Part shown: positions 61,901 through 64,000 of the stretch, in pieces
Position numbering within the stretch: position 1 is the stretch's first letter
Layout: every line of letters starts with the position of its first letter
DNA from: Polyporus tsugae
Taxonomy: Eukaryota > Basidiomycota > Agaricomycetes > Polyporales > Polyporaceae
Length of the DNA stretch: 64,000 nucleotides
Reading direction: 5' to 3'
Assembly (NCBI GenBank): GCA_024305745.1
Contig: JAHRBS010000006.1
Location: 2,381,001-2,445,000 of the forward strand
Position numbers and translations under genes: made by a program
The notes under the pieces: generated by a model
What the model saw: only the letters and a program-made list of their open reading frames with translations
Told to the model about the DNA's origin: nothing
Databases searched by the model: none

Positions 61901-64000
61901 AAGTGCGTGGGATAAAGTACGTGGCATGTCCAACTCGCTAAACCCAGCGGGCGAAAATATCCCCATGAAGCCCAGCCAACCGCTGCGCGATAAGAATGGG
62001 GAATTGAGGACGAGCCCGGAAAATATACAGAAAGTCATGGGGGACCACTACCGCGAGCTCCTAACAAAGGAAGCGGATGATAAGGACCAACACGACAAAG
62101 AAACGTATTGGCGGGATAAGCTTAAAATGCCAGAAGACCAGGATCGGGCTACCCTCGAAGGTATCAACGAGGACTTACAGTGGCCCGAATGCCTTGTGGC
62201 GATTCGTGAAATGAATGGCGGAACTTCCCCAGGGGAGGACGGCCTCCACATTAACGTGTTCAAGGCAATGCTGCACGAGGAGTGCATGATGGAGTTAGAA
62301 CGGTCCAAAGAGGATTTTGTCCGGAGGGATAATATCCAAATACACTTACTCAAGGACGAGCTCCCGAAGCTACCTCTTAGCAACCTGGGCAGGGCGACAT
62401 TTGCCCTGTTACGGGAGGCGTGGTCATGGCAAACAGTGCCGAACGAATGGCGTCTGAACGTCATCGTATCCCTTTTCAAGAAGGGTGACCCTGAGCAACC
62501 CGATAACTACCGCGGCGTGACATTGATCTCAGTACTTCAAAAGATACTGACCGGAGTCATGTTGGCCCGTTTGGCCACGGTGGTGGAAAGAGAAAAGATC
62601 CTTAGTCGGGCCCAGTCTGGGTTCCGGAAAGGCGAGGAAGCCATCGCACAGGTGGTGACCCTTGCAGAAATAGTGCGTCAGCGTTACCTAGATGGTGAAC
62701 CAACTTATGGAGTGTTTGTAGACTTTAAAAAGGCCTACGACAAAGTGCCCCACGAGTTGCTCTGGGTGATCCTCCAGTCATATGGTATATCGGGAAGGAT
62801 GCTGGTTATGATCCAACATATATACGATGCGACCTGGGTGGCAGTCCGCGCAGGACGTGGTGTCTCAGATCCCTTTAAGCTCCGTAGGGGCCTAAGACAG
62901 GGATGCCTCCTCTCCCCCCTGCTATTCGACTTATTCATTAATGCGATGTTGGATACCCTCCACTACTGCTCCAGTAAAACTGGGGGGGGGTGGAATACTC
63001 AGGTTAATGTGCCACTGTGGACGAGGGAGGAAGGGTGGTCCACTAACCTTGATGTACGGGGTCTGATGTATGCGGATGATGTCGCTAGCCTGCACGCCAT
63101 GCTTGAGGCGGCAGACATCTGGTGCCATGAGGCTCAGAAGTGGGCGGAAGAAATTGGGATGGAGATCGGCTTCAAGAAATGTGGGGTGATGCTATGGTCG
63201 AATGATGCATGGCTACGTCGAGAATTTGACGCACATCGATTCATAGTACCGGCGATAGGGAACCACCCCGGTGGGGAGTTCCCTAAAGAACCGAAGTACA
63301 AATACTTGGGCGTAATGGTGGATGAAAATCTGCCGTGGTCCAGAGAGAGTACTACCCCCAATGATAAAAACACTGAGCGACTGTATGCGAAGTTGCTAGC
63401 TACCAAGGGACGACAAGCTCTCTTTGCGGCACGACCGGTGTTGAAGTTTGAGAACTGTCTCCCGTGTATAAAAGCACGAACCATAAGGACGATGGTGGTC
63501 TCGCGAATGCTCTACGGAGCAGAACTGTTGGGATTTAACCAAGACCTCGTATCGCCACAGGAAAAAATCCTGGCAATGGCTGCCCGATGGGCGCTAGGGG
63601 TGTCCAACAAGTCCAGGCAGGGCAATACTGCCGGGATCCTATATGAACTGGGAATCCCCTCAATTGAGGAGGAAGCCACAGCAGCAAGAGCGCGACTGTG
63701 GGGTAAAGCCCGTTCTAAAAAGGCTCCGATGAAGACATACATTCACGACCTTACTAACTCCTCTACCAGGGGTACCCGAAAGCTCACATGGGTTACAGGG
63801 ACCAAAGTGCTGATTAAACGGCTACTGGGATTGGGGGCAGAGGATCCACCAGAGGAATGGGACGATCTCTTTATTGCTCAATTTTATGACGATGCACCAG
63901 AAGACTGGTGGAACGGAATAGAACCGACGGAGCCGGAAGACCGGCTCCCGGCATGGGTAATAAGGGGTCGTATGTTTGAGAAGCATAATCGCTCGAATGA
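61749..64000 (+). CDS. LINE reverse transcriptase part, partial
   Basis: The frame opens after a TAG at 61746-61748 and has no stop up to 64000. It reads KYRKAKAKWQVKQEQKAYG, then the RT: MNGGTSPGEDGLHINVF, WRLNVIVSLFKKGDP, YRGVTLISVLQKI, QSGFRKGEEAI, FVDFKKAYDKVPHELLW, RRGLRQGCLLSPLLF and the active site GLMYADDVAS (63066 region). Motifs 0 to 7 of non-LTR RTs are in order and intact. Downstream is a connection region with many basic and Trp residues. The normal start is not an ATG here but the upstream endonuclease frame. Confidence 0.88.

Larger units (their letters stand above)
60173..64000 (+). mobile_element. LINE (non-LTR retrotransposon), runs off the right edge
   Basis: A non-LTR element with an N-terminal AP-type endonuclease followed by a reverse transcriptase; no LTR, integrase or protease. 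The two domains are in different frames (shift near 61800). The reverse transcriptase frame is open for 2.25 kb to the window end. Base composition and codon use are less GC-biased than in the host genes. Confidence 0.88.

Overview
The window reads as nuclear DNA of a filamentous basidiomycete, most likely an Agaricomycete; the species cannot be fixed from sequence alone. Host genes are cut by many 49-70 bp GT-AG introns with very short exons. Products include a GH27 alpha-galactosidase with 20 introns, a histidine-acid phytase, a METTL16-type RNA methyltransferase, Rad6/Ubc2, a sucrose-type MFS carrier and ETF-ubiquinone oxidoreductase. Most gene models below were rebuilt by hand, choosing splice sites that restore conserved protein motifs and keep phase; every listed exon set sums to a whole number of codons.

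Region 1 (1-27.3 kb) is gene-dense euchromatin. In order it holds: the 5' end of a disordered protein (-), an SGNH/GDSL esterase (+), a hotdog thioesterase (+) convergent with METTL16 (-), a Ser/Pro-rich unknown (-), secreted alpha-galactosidase (+), a single-pass membrane protein (+), a pRiA4b-ORF3/MYND fusion protein (-) divergent from a membrane-anchored phytase (+), a Dgk1-like diacylglycerol kinase (-), Rad6 (-), a small unknown (-), a sugar transporter (-) and ETF-QO (+). The neighbours share no pathway; alpha-galactosidase, phytase and sugar carrier are all nutrient-scavenging functions but are not obviously a cluster.

Region 2 (27.3-58.0 kb) is a nest of transposable elements. It opens with a mutated fragment of a 25S rRNA gene (about 27.65-28.39 kb). 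A nearly complete Ty1/copia element follows (29420-34911). After it come degenerate ORFs and a chromodomain Ty3/gypsy element on the minus strand, riddled with stops. That gypsy is split by a solo copia LTR with a perfect 5-bp target duplication (ATCTA). A very large inverted repeat follows: 38276-43567 is mirrored by 46756-52047 around a 3.2-kb spacer, and a further 376 bp of LTR lies on the outside of each arm. A 10,307-bp direct duplication is superimposed on it. Both minus-strand copia copies carry the same 249-bp insert containing a well-folded tRNA with anticodon GCA and TRTTAG/CTAACA ends.

Region 3 (58.0-64.0 kb) holds one more unknown host-like gene with a Lys-rich tail (58637-59877). 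It is followed by a LINE (non-LTR retrotransposon) with an APE-type endonuclease and, in a different frame, a YADD reverse transcriptase that runs off the right edge.
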